DNA of 64,000 nucleotides from Polynucleobacter finlandensis (GTDB lineage Bacteria; Pseudomonadota; Gammaproteobacteria; Burkholderiales; Burkholderiaceae). Positions within the stretch are counted from its first letter, which is position 1. Each line of letters begins with the position of its first letter. The stretch lies in NCBI RefSeq assembly GCF_018881755.1, contig NZ_JACVPS010000003.1:1-64000 (forward strand). The letters are read 5' to 3'. The notes under the pieces were generated by a model. That model did no database searches, was not told where the DNA came from, and saw nothing but the letters and a program-made list of their open reading frames with translations. Positions 26,034 to 33,145 of the stretch are shown here, piece by piece. The position numbers were made by a program, and so were the translations under genes.

Positions 26034-26888
26034 ATGATTCGTAATGTTCAAACCGTTATTCCTGGAATTGCTACATCTGATGGCGCTGGAGTTAAGTTGC
26101 GTCGAAGTTTGGGTGGGCAACAGCAAGTCCGATTAGATCCGTTTTTAATGTTGGATGAGTTTTCATCTAATGATCCAAATGACTATGTTGCTGGCTTTCC
26201 AGCTCACCCTCATCGTGGCTTTGAAACTGTGACCTACATGTTAGAAGGCCACATGTTGCATGAAGATCACCTCGGTAATCAAGGGCATTTAAAAACGGGT
26301 GGAGTGCAGTGGATGACCGCAGGGCGCGGCATTATTCACTCGGAGATGCCTCAGCAGGTGAGCGGAGCGATGCGTGGCTTTCAGCTGTGGATTAATTTGC
26401 CTGCAAAAGAAAAGATGAAGGCAGCGGGTTATCAAGATATTCAAGTGGAAGATATTCCCAAGCTATCTTTGGCTAATGGCGGGTCTGTCAAAGTGATTGC
26501 TGGCTCTTATGAAAGTAAGGGCGAAATCATTCAAGGTCCCATTCAGGGAATTACTACCGCCCCATTATTTTTAGATGTGCATTTACCCCCAGGTGAAGAG
26601 TTTGAGCATGTTGTGCCCGAGGCACATAATGCGTTTCTCTATGTCTACGAAGGCGAGTTGGAAGTGGGCGAGCCCCTAAAAAGCGTTCCTAAGCAAGCTG
26701 CTATAGTGCTTGGTAAGGGCGATCAATTAAAGGTGAAGGCTGGCGCTACTGGCGCGCAATTGATTGTGTTGGCAGCGCTGCCTTTGCATGAACCGATTGT
26801 TCAACATGGCCCTTTTGTCATGAATACCCGTGCCGAGATAGAGCAGGCGATTCACGATTATCAAAACAACCGCTTCGTGGTCTCTTAA
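26034..26888 (+). CDS. Pirin-family protein
   Basis: 284 residues, bicupin. The N-terminal cupin has AHPHRGFETVTYMLEGHMLHEDHLGNQGHLKTGGVQWMTAGRGIIHSEMPQ, with the three histidines and glutamate that bind iron in pirins. FQLWINLPAKEKM follows, then a second cupin. Pirins include quercetin 2,3-dioxygenases (YhaK/YhhW) and redox-sensing regulators. It shares one base with the start of the methyltransferase gene, so the two are coupled. Confidence 0.92.
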   Translation: MIRNVQTVIPGIATSDGAGVKLRRSLGGQQQVRLDPFLMLDEFSSNDPNDYVAGFPAHPHRGFETVTYMLEGHMLHEDHLGNQGHLKTGGVQWMTAGRGIIHSEMPQQVSGAMRGFQLWINLPAKEKMKAAGYQDIQVEDIPKLSLANGGSVKVIAGSYESKGEIIQGPIQGITTAPLFLDVHLPPGEEFEHVVPEAHNAFLYVYEGELEVGEPLKSVPKQAAIVLGKGDQLKVKAGATGAQLIVLAALPLHEPIVQHGPFVMNTRAEIEQAIHDYQNNRFVVS

Positions 26889-28045
26889 TGATTCACTGGG
26901 ATGAAGGTGGACAAGCCTGTTCCGCCAAGTGGCACTCCGAAAATGGGATTGCCCCTCATAAAAAAATTCAGATTGCTGATGACACCTTAACGGCTGATAT
27001 CGCTTACCGTCTGGCGTGTGAGGGTACGGCAATACTGTATCGCGGCGACTTTCAGAATGCCCGCCAACTTTTGCAGGCCTTAGTAAGGCGGGTAGATAAA
27101 CCTACTAAGAAATCTAAAAGGGTTGATAAGCTGAATAAAGAGAAAACTAAGAGTCCGCTGGATACTTTCAATCTGCATCGTTTAGCCCAGTCGCAGCGTG
27201 CTCGCATTTTGGGAATGCTGCTGATTCAAGTCAATACGGATCATTCCATTTCCTTGCGTCGGGCGCCAGATGTCCAGCAAGCCTGTCTTGATGTTTATGG
27301 AGAGCAAGCCGATTCTTATGTGATTTCCTTGCGTGAATTACTTGGGGTCATTAGTGCGCATGAGTGGCGTAAGAATGGTGTGCCGATTCTGGCAAGAGGA
27401 GATGAGCCAATCTGTGTGCATCCGCATTACGGCGTCTTTTCTCCCGTGCGCGGTGAATACATTCAATTGGTTTGCAATGCATCTTGGCCAAAAGCAGTCA
27501 GTACAAATTCTCTTGCGTTCGATATTGGTACGGGGACCGGTGCTCTATCGGTTGTTTTGGCAATGCGCGATATCCAAAAAATTATTGCCACTGATGTGGA
27601 TGATCGTGCGATTGCTTGTGCCCAAGACAATATCGACAGACTGGATCTCTCTTCGCAAATTGAAATCCAGAAAACCGATTTGTTTCCAGAGGGTAGGGCT
27701 GCATTGATTGTGTGCAATCCACCTTGGCTGCCAGCAAGACCGAGTTCACCGCTAGAGCACGCCGTCTATGATCCAGAGAGCCGCATGCTGAAAGGTTTTT
27801 TAGCGGGGCTTAAAGAGCATCTATTACCCGATGGTGAGGGCTGGTTAATTCTGTCAGATCTTGCAGAGCATCTTGGCCTACGCACAAGAGTGGAGTTACT
27901 GGAATGGATTGAGCAAGCAGGACTGCGAGTTCAAAAGCGAGAAGATACCAAGCCGCAACACAAAAAAGTCTTTGATCAAACAGATGCTTTGCATGCTGCT
28001 AGATCTGCCGAGGTCACATCACTTTGGCGATTGTGCTCGAAATAG
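26888..28045 (+). CDS. Class I SAM-dependent methyltransferase (PrmC/HemK-like core)
   Basis: 385 residues. The first 190 form an uncharacterised N-terminal region that includes a Lys-rich linker at about 70-90. Then comes a Rossmann methyltransferase core: AFDIGTGTGALSVVLA (motif I), IATDVDDRAIACAQDNI (acidic loop) and IVCNPPWLPARP (motif IV, NPPW). NPPY/W methyltransferases act on the amide or amino nitrogen of glutamine, adenine or guanine, so the substrate could be protein or nucleic acid. The start ATG overlaps the pirin's TAA by one base. Confidence 0.83.
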   Translation: MIHWDEGGQACSAKWHSENGIAPHKKIQIADDTLTADIAYRLACEGTAILYRGDFQNARQLLQALVRRVDKPTKKSKRVDKLNKEKTKSPLDTFNLHRLAQSQRARILGMLLIQVNTDHSISLRRAPDVQQACLDVYGEQADSYVISLRELLGVISAHEWRKNGVPILARGDEPICVHPHYGVFSPVRGEYIQLVCNASWPKAVSTNSLAFDIGTGTGALSVVLAMRDIQKIIATDVDDRAIACAQDNIDRLDLSSQIEIQKTDLFPEGRAALIVCNPPWLPARPSSPLEHAVYDPESRMLKGFLAGLKEHLLPDGEGWLILSDLAEHLGLRTRVELLEWIEQAGLRVQKREDTKPQHKKVFDQTDALHAARSAEVTSLWRLCSK

Positions 28046-28092
28046 TATTCGTCTGAATATCCCTATACCTTCTACACGTAAGTCTAGAAGGG

Positions 28093-28139
28093 TTGTTAAT
28101 ACAAAGCACCTTCCTTAAAATAAATGAGAACCATTTTCA
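28093..28139 (+). promoter_or_regulatory. Promoter with Fur box for the TonB-HemP-receptor unit
   Basis: TTGTTA (28093-28098), a 17-bp spacer and TAAAAT (28116-28121) form a sigma-70 promoter with 4/6 and 5/6 consensus matches. TGAGAACCATTTTCA at 28125-28139 matches the Fur 7-1-7 palindrome TGATAATnATTATCA in 11 of 14 defined positions and would cover the transcription start. Iron-loaded Fur is expected to shut the operon off. Confidence 0.8.
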
Positions 28140-28152
28140 TTTAGGGTAAATT

Positions 28153-28710
28153 TTGCGCTTTCGCTTAGAGCTTGGTAATTCATCCATTGTTAGTTTGGTA
28201 GTTGGTGTGCACATTCTTGTGTTGCTTGGCATGGCATCATTTAGCAAGGAGAGAACCCCCATCTTTGAGGAGGTCATGATTGCAAATATCATAGATGCAG
28301 GAGCTAGCAAATCCATAAGAGTACAAAAACCTTCGATTTCAGGGCCTGAAAAACAATTACAAGCCACTACATCAGCACAGACTGCTTCTGAGCAGTCTTT
28401 AGAGATCGCCAGTAAGAGCTCTAGTTCTTCCAGTAAATATCCTAGGCAGCAAATTTATAACCCAAGACCAAAATACCCCTTAAGCAGTAGGCGCTTAAAA
28501 GAGGAAGGTGTCGTGACTGCCAAGCTTTGCATCAATCAAACAGGGGCGGTCGATAAGCTCAGCATTCTCCATGGTTCAGGGCATAAGAGTTTAGATGAAT
28601 CAACTCTTCATACTCTTGCACAGTGGAAATTCTTGCCCATTTCTGGGTATGGCAATCGAGTTACCAATGACTGTTTCCAAGTTCCCGTGCAATTTACATT
28701 ACAAGGCTAA
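28153..28710 (+). CDS. TonB-family energy transducer protein
   Basis: 185 residues starting at a TTG (28153) behind AGGGT at 28143-28147. One membrane helix lies near residues 10-30 (SIVSLVVGVHILVLLGMAS). A Ser/Gln-rich periplasmic linker follows, much shorter and poorer in proline than E. coli TonB. The TonB C-terminal domain runs from about 95 (YPRQQIYNPRPKYPLSSRRLKEEGVVTAKLCI) to the end (FQVPVQFTLQG). It should pass proton-motive energy to the receptor encoded downstream. No exbB/exbD is next to it, so those must be elsewhere. Confidence 0.85.
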   Translation: MRFRLELGNSSIVSLVVGVHILVLLGMASFSKERTPIFEEVMIANIIDAGASKSIRVQKPSISGPEKQLQATTSAQTASEQSLEIASKSSSSSSKYPRQQIYNPRPKYPLSSRRLKEEGVVTAKLCINQTGAVDKLSILHGSGHKSLDESTLHTLAQWKFLPISGYGNRVTNDCFQVPVQFTLQG

Positions 28711-28713
28711 GGA

Positions 28714-28893
28714 ATGATTGAGAAAAATATTTCGAGCTCTGAATCTAAATTGAATCAATCAGCCCCAGAAATGCCCAAGACAGTTTTGAGCGATACCCTT
28801 TTAGGCCCCGGAAAATTGGTATTTATATTGCATGATGGTCACCGATATCAATTGCGCGTGACTAAATTAAGAAAGTTAATTTTGACGAAATGA
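28714..28893 (+). CDS. hemP: Hemin uptake protein HemP
   Basis: This 59-codon gene opens at ATG 28714, four bases after the TonB stop with AAGGA at 28708-28712, and ends at TGA 28891. The C-terminal half, FILHDGHRYQLRVTKLRKLILTK, is the HemP signature (hydrophobic strand, R-Y-x-L-R-x-T, K-L-I-L-T-K). HemP is a small Fur-controlled protein linked to heme or iron uptake, reported as needed for induction of heme uptake genes in some Burkholderia-type bacteria. Its position between TonB and a receptor fits that role. Confidence 0.88.
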   Translation: MIEKNISSSESKLNQSAPEMPKTVLSDTLLGPGKLVFILHDGHRYQLRVTKLRKLILTK

Positions 28894-28976
28894 ATTTTAA
28901 GTAATTGTTAGCCAGCAAGAGCATTTTCATATGCATATAGCCAGCGATTTTTTGTTGTTATCACTGGAGATGGTAT

Positions 28977-31055
28977 ATGAAGCATCAAGATGTTTGGCAT
29001 GGTCAAAATAAGCTAGCCTCAGTTTCATTAGCTGCGCTGTTATATGGGGTATCTTTTTCAAATTTAACAAATGCGCAAGATATAGAGCTACCAAGAATAG
29101 ATATTGTCGGGCGTGAAGACAATGCGCTTTCAAAAATTCCCGGCACAGTCGATGTTATTGATCAAAAACAGCTGGATATATTGCAGCCGCAATCATTACA
29201 GGATGCTTTGAAAACTATTCCAGGTATTAATATTCGCGGCGATGAGGGTGGGCTTGGCTCCATCCCGAATATTGGTATTAGAGGATTAAATCCAAGTCGT
29301 AGTTCGAAGGTTTTATTGTTGGAGGATGGCGCTCCGATACAGCCCAGTTTATTTATTTCGAATGCAGCTTATTACAGCCCTCCAGCGGAGAGAATGAGTG
29401 GGATTGAAGTCTTAAAGGGTGCGTCGGGATTGAAGTATGGCCCTGCAAATATTGGAGGCGTGGTTAATTACCTGACAAAAACACCAACCCAGGGCTTTAA
29501 GCTCACTGGGAAAGCTGGCAACTATGGTTATCACTTGGCTGAAATTGAGGCTGGGGGAAGGTCTGACTCAAATGGTGCGGTAGGTGGGTTAAATATTATT
29601 CAATCGGAATCAAATGGATATCAAAACAATGGCTTTAAGATGTACGACATATTACTCAAAGGCGGTATTGAGATTTCTCGAGATCAGTGGCTAAGCCTCA
29701 AATACACTCATTACGATAACAATATCAATACCTCTTATGTTGGCTTGCGACCCAATCAATATGCCAATAAGTCAAGCAGTAATCCGGCTCCGAATGATGA
29801 TTTCATCACACAAAGAAATGCAGTAGATGTAAATCATGCATTAGAGATCAGCGCCGATACCAAGATGAATACATTGGTGTATTGGAGCAGAATAACAAGA
29901 GACTATTGGAGGCAATCGATTGTTAATCGCACGCAAGATGCCACTATTTATAGGGCTTGTAATGCGGGTGTAGATTGTTTAGCTGGTCGCAATCGAGAGT
30001 ATCAAATGCTCGGATTAGACTCTCGATTGTCACACGCTTACAATGCGCTTGGCGTTGAAAACGAGATTGATTTTGGCATTCGCTTACATACCGAATCTCA
30101 ATCCAATCAAGTGGTGACATCTCAAACCTTTGCGCATTCCGGCCGCCTCTCCCTTCATGAGGAAAACAAGGCAAACTCGGTTGCCATGTATGCCGAAAAC
30201 CGATTCTTACTGAGTGAAAATTTCAACTTGATCCCTGGAGTACGCGTTGAGAGCTATAACCAAAATCGCTCGAATGTGATTACCGGCAAGGCTGGTAATG
30301 CTAAAAATATAGAAACTGTCCCGCAAATTGGCGCAACTTGGCAGTTGATGCCACAGGCTCAGATCTATGGCAGCATTTATAAAGGCTTTGCACCTGCACA
30401 GCTATCGACGGCAATTGATGATAAGGGGGTTGATCAGCAATTAGATCCAGAGCGTTCAACCAATATGGAATTAGGTTTACGCGGCCGGTCTGGCCAATTT
30501 TCATTCGACACCGCAGTTTTTAGTATGAACTTTAGCAATCAGATTGTGAACCAAAGTTTGGCGGCGGGAATTACAAAAGCGAATGGAGGTAAAAGCTTGC
30601 ACCAAGGTATGGAGTTGGCCTTGGGCTATGAGCTTAGCTCCAACTGGAGTCTTAAGGGTAATGCTACCTATATTCCAGTAGCGAAATTTATTGGTGCCAG
30701 CTCTTTGGGTAGAGATGGGAATCGCATTCCTTATACCCCTGACCTTACTTCAAACTTTGGAATTAATTACCAAAAGAATCATTTCAATACTCTGTTGAGT
30801 CTAAATTACGTCTCAGCTCAATATGCAGATTCAGCTAATACAGCAGCACAAAATACTATTGGCACATTGGGTCAGATACCTGCTTTTGCTACCGTGAATT
30901 GGAGTGCAAACTATGCCATTAATAAAGACTGGAAAGTATTTGGGGTTGTGAATAATGTATTTGATAAGAGATACATTGCTAGTAGAAGTCCAGATGGAAT
31001 CTTCCCCGGTGCCCCGTTAAACTTTCAGGCAGGGATGAGTTACCAATTTAATTGA
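28977..31055 (+). CDS. TonB-dependent outer-membrane receptor (FecA-like)
   Basis: 692 residues. Signal peptide about 1-34 (ends TNAQ), a TonB box-like start (IELPRIDIVGR), the plug domain with LQDALKTIPGINIRGDEGGLGSIPNIGIRGLNP and LEDGAPIQPS, then a 22-strand barrel ending SYQFN with C-terminal phenylalanine-type signature. The barrel has YKGFAPAQ and LDPERSTNMELGLRG, as in FecA-like ferric siderophore/citrate receptors. I do not see the FRAP and NPNL boxes of heme receptors. The gene is 83 bp after hemP and likely on the same Fur-controlled transcript. Confidence 0.92.
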   Translation: MKHQDVWHGQNKLASVSLAALLYGVSFSNLTNAQDIELPRIDIVGREDNALSKIPGTVDVIDQKQLDILQPQSLQDALKTIPGINIRGDEGGLGSIPNIGIRGLNPSRSSKVLLLEDGAPIQPSLFISNAAYYSPPAERMSGIEVLKGASGLKYGPANIGGVVNYLTKTPTQGFKLTGKAGNYGYHLAEIEAGGRSDSNGAVGGLNIIQSESNGYQNNGFKMYDILLKGGIEISRDQWLSLKYTHYDNNINTSYVGLRPNQYANKSSSNPAPNDDFITQRNAVDVNHALEISADTKMNTLVYWSRITRDYWRQSIVNRTQDATIYRACNAGVDCLAGRNREYQMLGLDSRLSHAYNALGVENEIDFGIRLHTESQSNQVVTSQTFAHSGRLSLHEENKANSVAMYAENRFLLSENFNLIPGVRVESYNQNRSNVITGKAGNAKNIETVPQIGATWQLMPQAQIYGSIYKGFAPAQLSTAIDDKGVDQQLDPERSTNMELGLRGRSGQFSFDTAVFSMNFSNQIVNQSLAAGITKANGGKSLHQGMELALGYELSSNWSLKGNATYIPVAKFIGASSLGRDGNRIPYTPDLTSNFGINYQKNHFNTLLSLNYVSAQYADSANTAAQNTIGTLGQIPAFATVNWSANYAINKDWKVFGVVNNVFDKRYIASRSPDGIFPGAPLNFQAGMSYQFN

Positions 31056-31084
31056 TGTGATGGCTATCAGTGTGACTATTTGTA

Positions 31085-31114
31085 AAGAAAAACGCCACCC
31101 TGGTGGGTGGCGTT
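31085..31114 (-). terminator. Orphaned ssrA terminator
   Basis: A perfect 10-bp stem (AACGCCACCC / GGGTGGCGTT, loop 31101-31104) is followed on the minus strand by TTTTTCTTT, while on the plus strand no T-run follows. It therefore ends minus-strand transcription. It lies 20 bp from the ssrA 3'-end fragment at 31134, so it is most simply the tmRNA's original terminator, cut off by the element. Confidence 0.8.
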
Positions 31115-31133
31115 GGACTGTTACATACTTCAA

Positions 31134-31149
31134 AATGGTGGAGTCGGCG
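31134..31149. repeat. attL: 16-bp direct repeat of the ssrA 3' end
   Basis: AATGGTGGAGTCGGCG is identical to 44928-44943, where it is the 3' end of tmRNA (minus strand). Similarity stops immediately after it (TCAATTG here, GGAATCG at ssrA). The repeats delimit the integrated element. Confidence 0.92.
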
Positions 31150-31214
31150 TCAATTGAATCTAAATTGTAACTATATGATTTTATTGAAATAAATTCGTTA
31201 CTTAAATTACAATG

Positions 31215-31234
31215 TTCCCCTATTTGTTCCCCTA
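31215..31234 (+). repeat. Paired TTCCCCTA motifs near attL
   Basis: TTCCCCTA occurs at 31215-31222 and 31227-31234, a 12-bp period. The same pair with the same period and orientation recurs near the other end (44796-44815). These are candidate integrase arm-binding sites; function inferred from symmetry of position. Confidence 0.5.
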
Positions 31235-31247
31235 AGTGCTTTATGTA

Positions 31248-31276
31248 CCTACTTACTCTCTTGATAAGTAAGTAGG
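31248..31276. repeat. Inverted repeat inside the left element end
   Basis: CCTACTTAC and GTAAGTAGG form a perfect 9-bp stem (one more T-A pair inward) around an 11-nt centre. It lies between attL and the downstream end of the octapeptide-repeat gene. It may be a terminator lacking a strong T-run or a binding site; I cannot decide. Confidence 0.45.
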
Positions 31277-31309
31277 ATGTTTAGCGCTCTTTTTGGTGCA
31301 AGCTAAATA

Positions 31310-31693
31310 TTATTGACAGTTTGGGTTTCTCCAGTTGCTAGGACCATTTGAGCATCCACCGCCGGGTCCAGTAGACATGCCACCACCAGGTCCAGTAGAC
31401 ATGCCACCACCAGGTCCAGTAGACATGCCACCACCAGGTCCGGTGGAGAGACCACCGCCAGGACCTGTAGAGAGTCCACCGCCGGGTCCAGTAGACATGC
31501 CACCGCCGGGACCAGTAGACATGCCACCACCAGGTCCGGTTGATAAACCGCCACCAGGACCAGTAGAGAGACCACCACCGGGTCCAGTGGAACAGGGTCC
31601 TCCAGGACCGGAATAGCCTACGCAGCCCGCATAGACATTCATTGAGCTTATTAGCACACCAAAGATCAAAACTACCTTTTTAAATGTATTCAT
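31310..31693 (-). CDS. Secreted protein with ten STGPGGG-x octapeptide repeats
   Basis: 127 residues. Signal peptide about 1-22 (MNTFKKVVLIFGVLISSMNVYA), a short Cys-containing head GCVGYSGPGGPC, then ten tandem STGPGGG-x units (residues 35-114; x = L, L, M, M, L, L, M, M, M, C) and a tail ending NPNCQ. Four cysteines flank the repeat block. I know no family for it; the composition (Gly, Pro, Ser, Thr) suggests an extended or polyproline/collagen-like exported filament or surface coat protein, by inference only. It is cargo of the ssrA element, with an AGAGAC before the ATG. Two other frames over the same repeats also stay open but lack a signal peptide. Confidence 0.75.
   Translation of the reverse strand: MNTFKKVVLIFGVLISSMNVYAGCVGYSGPGGPCSTGPGGGLSTGPGGGLSTGPGGGMSTGPGGGMSTGPGGGLSTGPGGGLSTGPGGGMSTGPGGGMSTGPGGGMSTGPGGGCSNGPSNWRNPNCQ
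31352..31591 (-). repeat. Ten 24-bp tandem repeats coding the octapeptides
   Basis: The stretch consists of ten 24-bp units that differ by a few third-position and one codon change (Met/Leu). Because the period is a multiple of three, copy number can change by slippage without breaking the reading frame. Confidence 0.9.
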
Positions 31694-31785
31694 AGCGTCT
31701 CTTTTTATTAATAAAGGATTGAATCTAGTTACTGTTTATTAAGGAAAGCATATACCTATTTATTATAAAAAATAGATCCATTTCC

Positions 31786-32250
31786 ATGAATAACTCATTA
31801 ACAGCGAAATCAAGGGGTAGACTCAGTCTTCCCCAATGCATCAGCATAAGAATAGATCCAAAGACCAAGATGAGTGACGCAGAGTTCTTTGCCAAAGTAA
31901 TCCCCAAAAGACTTACTTCGTTAGCGGAGGATTTTAAGCAGTCCCAAGAAGAGTTCCGTAAGGATGAAAAAGATAGGGGGCTAAGAAGGGCGGGCAAAGT
32001 ACCTGAGCCTGAAGTTACTCGAGAAAGACTTTCCCATGAAGTAATTGATAAACAAGACCTCAGGACTCTTCTAAGGTCAGGGCAAGTACTTCCTGCATCT
32101 GAGTTAGCTAAACAAAAGGAAGATGCCGTGAGGCTTGCTAAAGATCTTGAGGAGGCGGTAAGGTCGGAGTTATCTCATCGTAGGACGAAGATCCAAACAG
32201 ATCCCGATAAGACTGTGGTTCATTACACCCGTGAGCCTTTTGAGGAATAG
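31786..32250 (+). CDS. Hypothetical polar protein (154 aa)
   Basis: 154 residues, highly charged, no signal peptide or membrane segment. Mostly helical with heptad-like runs (about 45-60 SLAEDFKQSQEEFRKDEKD and 108-132 SELAKQKEDAVRLAKDLEEAV) that may form coiled coil. No family recognised. A second ATG at 31870 (MSDAEFFAKV) could be the real start, as neither has a strong ribosome site. It is 59 bp upstream of the anchored protein at 32309 on the same strand. Confidence 0.55.
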   Translation: MNNSLTAKSRGRLSLPQCISIRIDPKTKMSDAEFFAKVIPKRLTSLAEDFKQSQEEFRKDEKDRGLRRAGKVPEPEVTRERLSHEVIDKQDLRTLLRSGQVLPASELAKQKEDAVRLAKDLEEAVRSELSHRRTKIQTDPDKTVVHYTREPFEE

Positions 32251-32308
32251 AGTTTGTAGCCAACACATGAGGATATAGTCGATAGAATAAGAATAAAGAA
32301 AGCTAAAA

Positions 32309-33025
32309 ATGGACAATAAACTTATTAAGCGTGCAGTTTGGATTATTGCAATCCTTGGCATATTTTTAGCCTTCGAATTGGTTGGGGACAAATTTAAAGT
32401 GGGAGGTACAGAGAGCTCCTACAAGTCTCAAGTGTCAACTTTTTCTGCCGAGGGTTCAGAGCAAAACCCCTCTACCGCTAATAAAGTAGAAATGTTGAAT
32501 TCCATTAACGCTCGTATTGAGGGCGAAACCGCTAAAGAATTAAAGCAGAACCCCAATCAAACCAAGAGCGAAGCGTCAGCTACAGCCGCTATAAGGGCTG
32601 GCGGTGAGGATCTACAGAGTGGCAATGGCGTTAGAACAAGAATTGAAAAAGCGTCAGACCAATTCCTTGGATTTTATTCAATGAATGCTATTTTTAGGGC
32701 TCGTTATTGTGAGAAGTTGGGTGTGCCAATTCCAGCTTTTGTAATGGCATTTAAAAAAGTTAATGATGATGAATACCAAATTGCCTCTGCTCAGTGGATT
32801 AAAGACACGCCAAGACTTGGAACGGCTGAGGAGAGGATAAAGTTTGGCTCACCAATTTTAATGCCAGCACTAGAGCAAGACATGCTCGATGTTACAAGGA
32901 TGATGAAGCTCTCATCACCAAAACAAGCTTGTGTAGAAATGCAACGGCAGGGCGATCTTTACGGAGATGACATGGCACTTCAAAAAGTTAATCCAGTCTT
33001 GTATGCCGCACTGCATGGTCGCTAA
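32309..33025 (+). CDS. Hypothetical membrane-anchored protein (238 aa)
   Basis: 238 residues with one N-terminal membrane helix (about 9-25, VWIIAILGIFLAFELVG). A polar low-complexity linker (about 30-110) follows, then a compact domain from about 115 (FLGFYSMNAIFRARYCEKLGVPIPAFVMAFKKVNDDEYQIASAQW) to the end. Two cysteines (about 132 and 211) could pair in the periplasm. Not recognised. It is cargo of the ssrA element between the hypothetical gene at 31786 and the restriction gene at 33146. Confidence 0.6.
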   Translation: MDNKLIKRAVWIIAILGIFLAFELVGDKFKVGGTESSYKSQVSTFSAEGSEQNPSTANKVEMLNSINARIEGETAKELKQNPNQTKSEASATAAIRAGGEDLQSGNGVRTRIEKASDQFLGFYSMNAIFRARYCEKLGVPIPAFVMAFKKVNDDEYQIASAQWIKDTPRLGTAEERIKFGSPILMPALEQDMLDVTRMMKLSSPKQACVEMQRQGDLYGDDMALQKVNPVLYAALHGR

Positions 33026-33145
33026 CTATAAAAGAGGCGGTGAAGTTAAGGTTTTAAAGTCCTTAAATCTCTTAATTCCATCGTCTAGTTAGGTTGGTAC
33101 GCATGGTAATCTAATGAAATACAAAAATTACCAAAAAACCCACAT

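Noticed and set aside
31085-31114. Terminator of the TonB-dependent receptor gene
   Set aside because: No T-run follows on the plus strand; the T-run is on the minus strand, so it fits ssrA better.
31352-31591. CRISPR-like array
   Set aside because: Units are contiguous with no unique spacers and code for a protein repeat; no cas genes in the window.
31335-31616. Open frame on the plus strand across the octapeptide repeats (PPPGPV-type repeats), and another minus-strand frame at 31303-31578
   Set aside because: They stay open only because a 24-bp repeat lacks stops in several frames. Neither has a signal peptide or ribosome site, whereas the minus-strand 31310-31693 frame has both.
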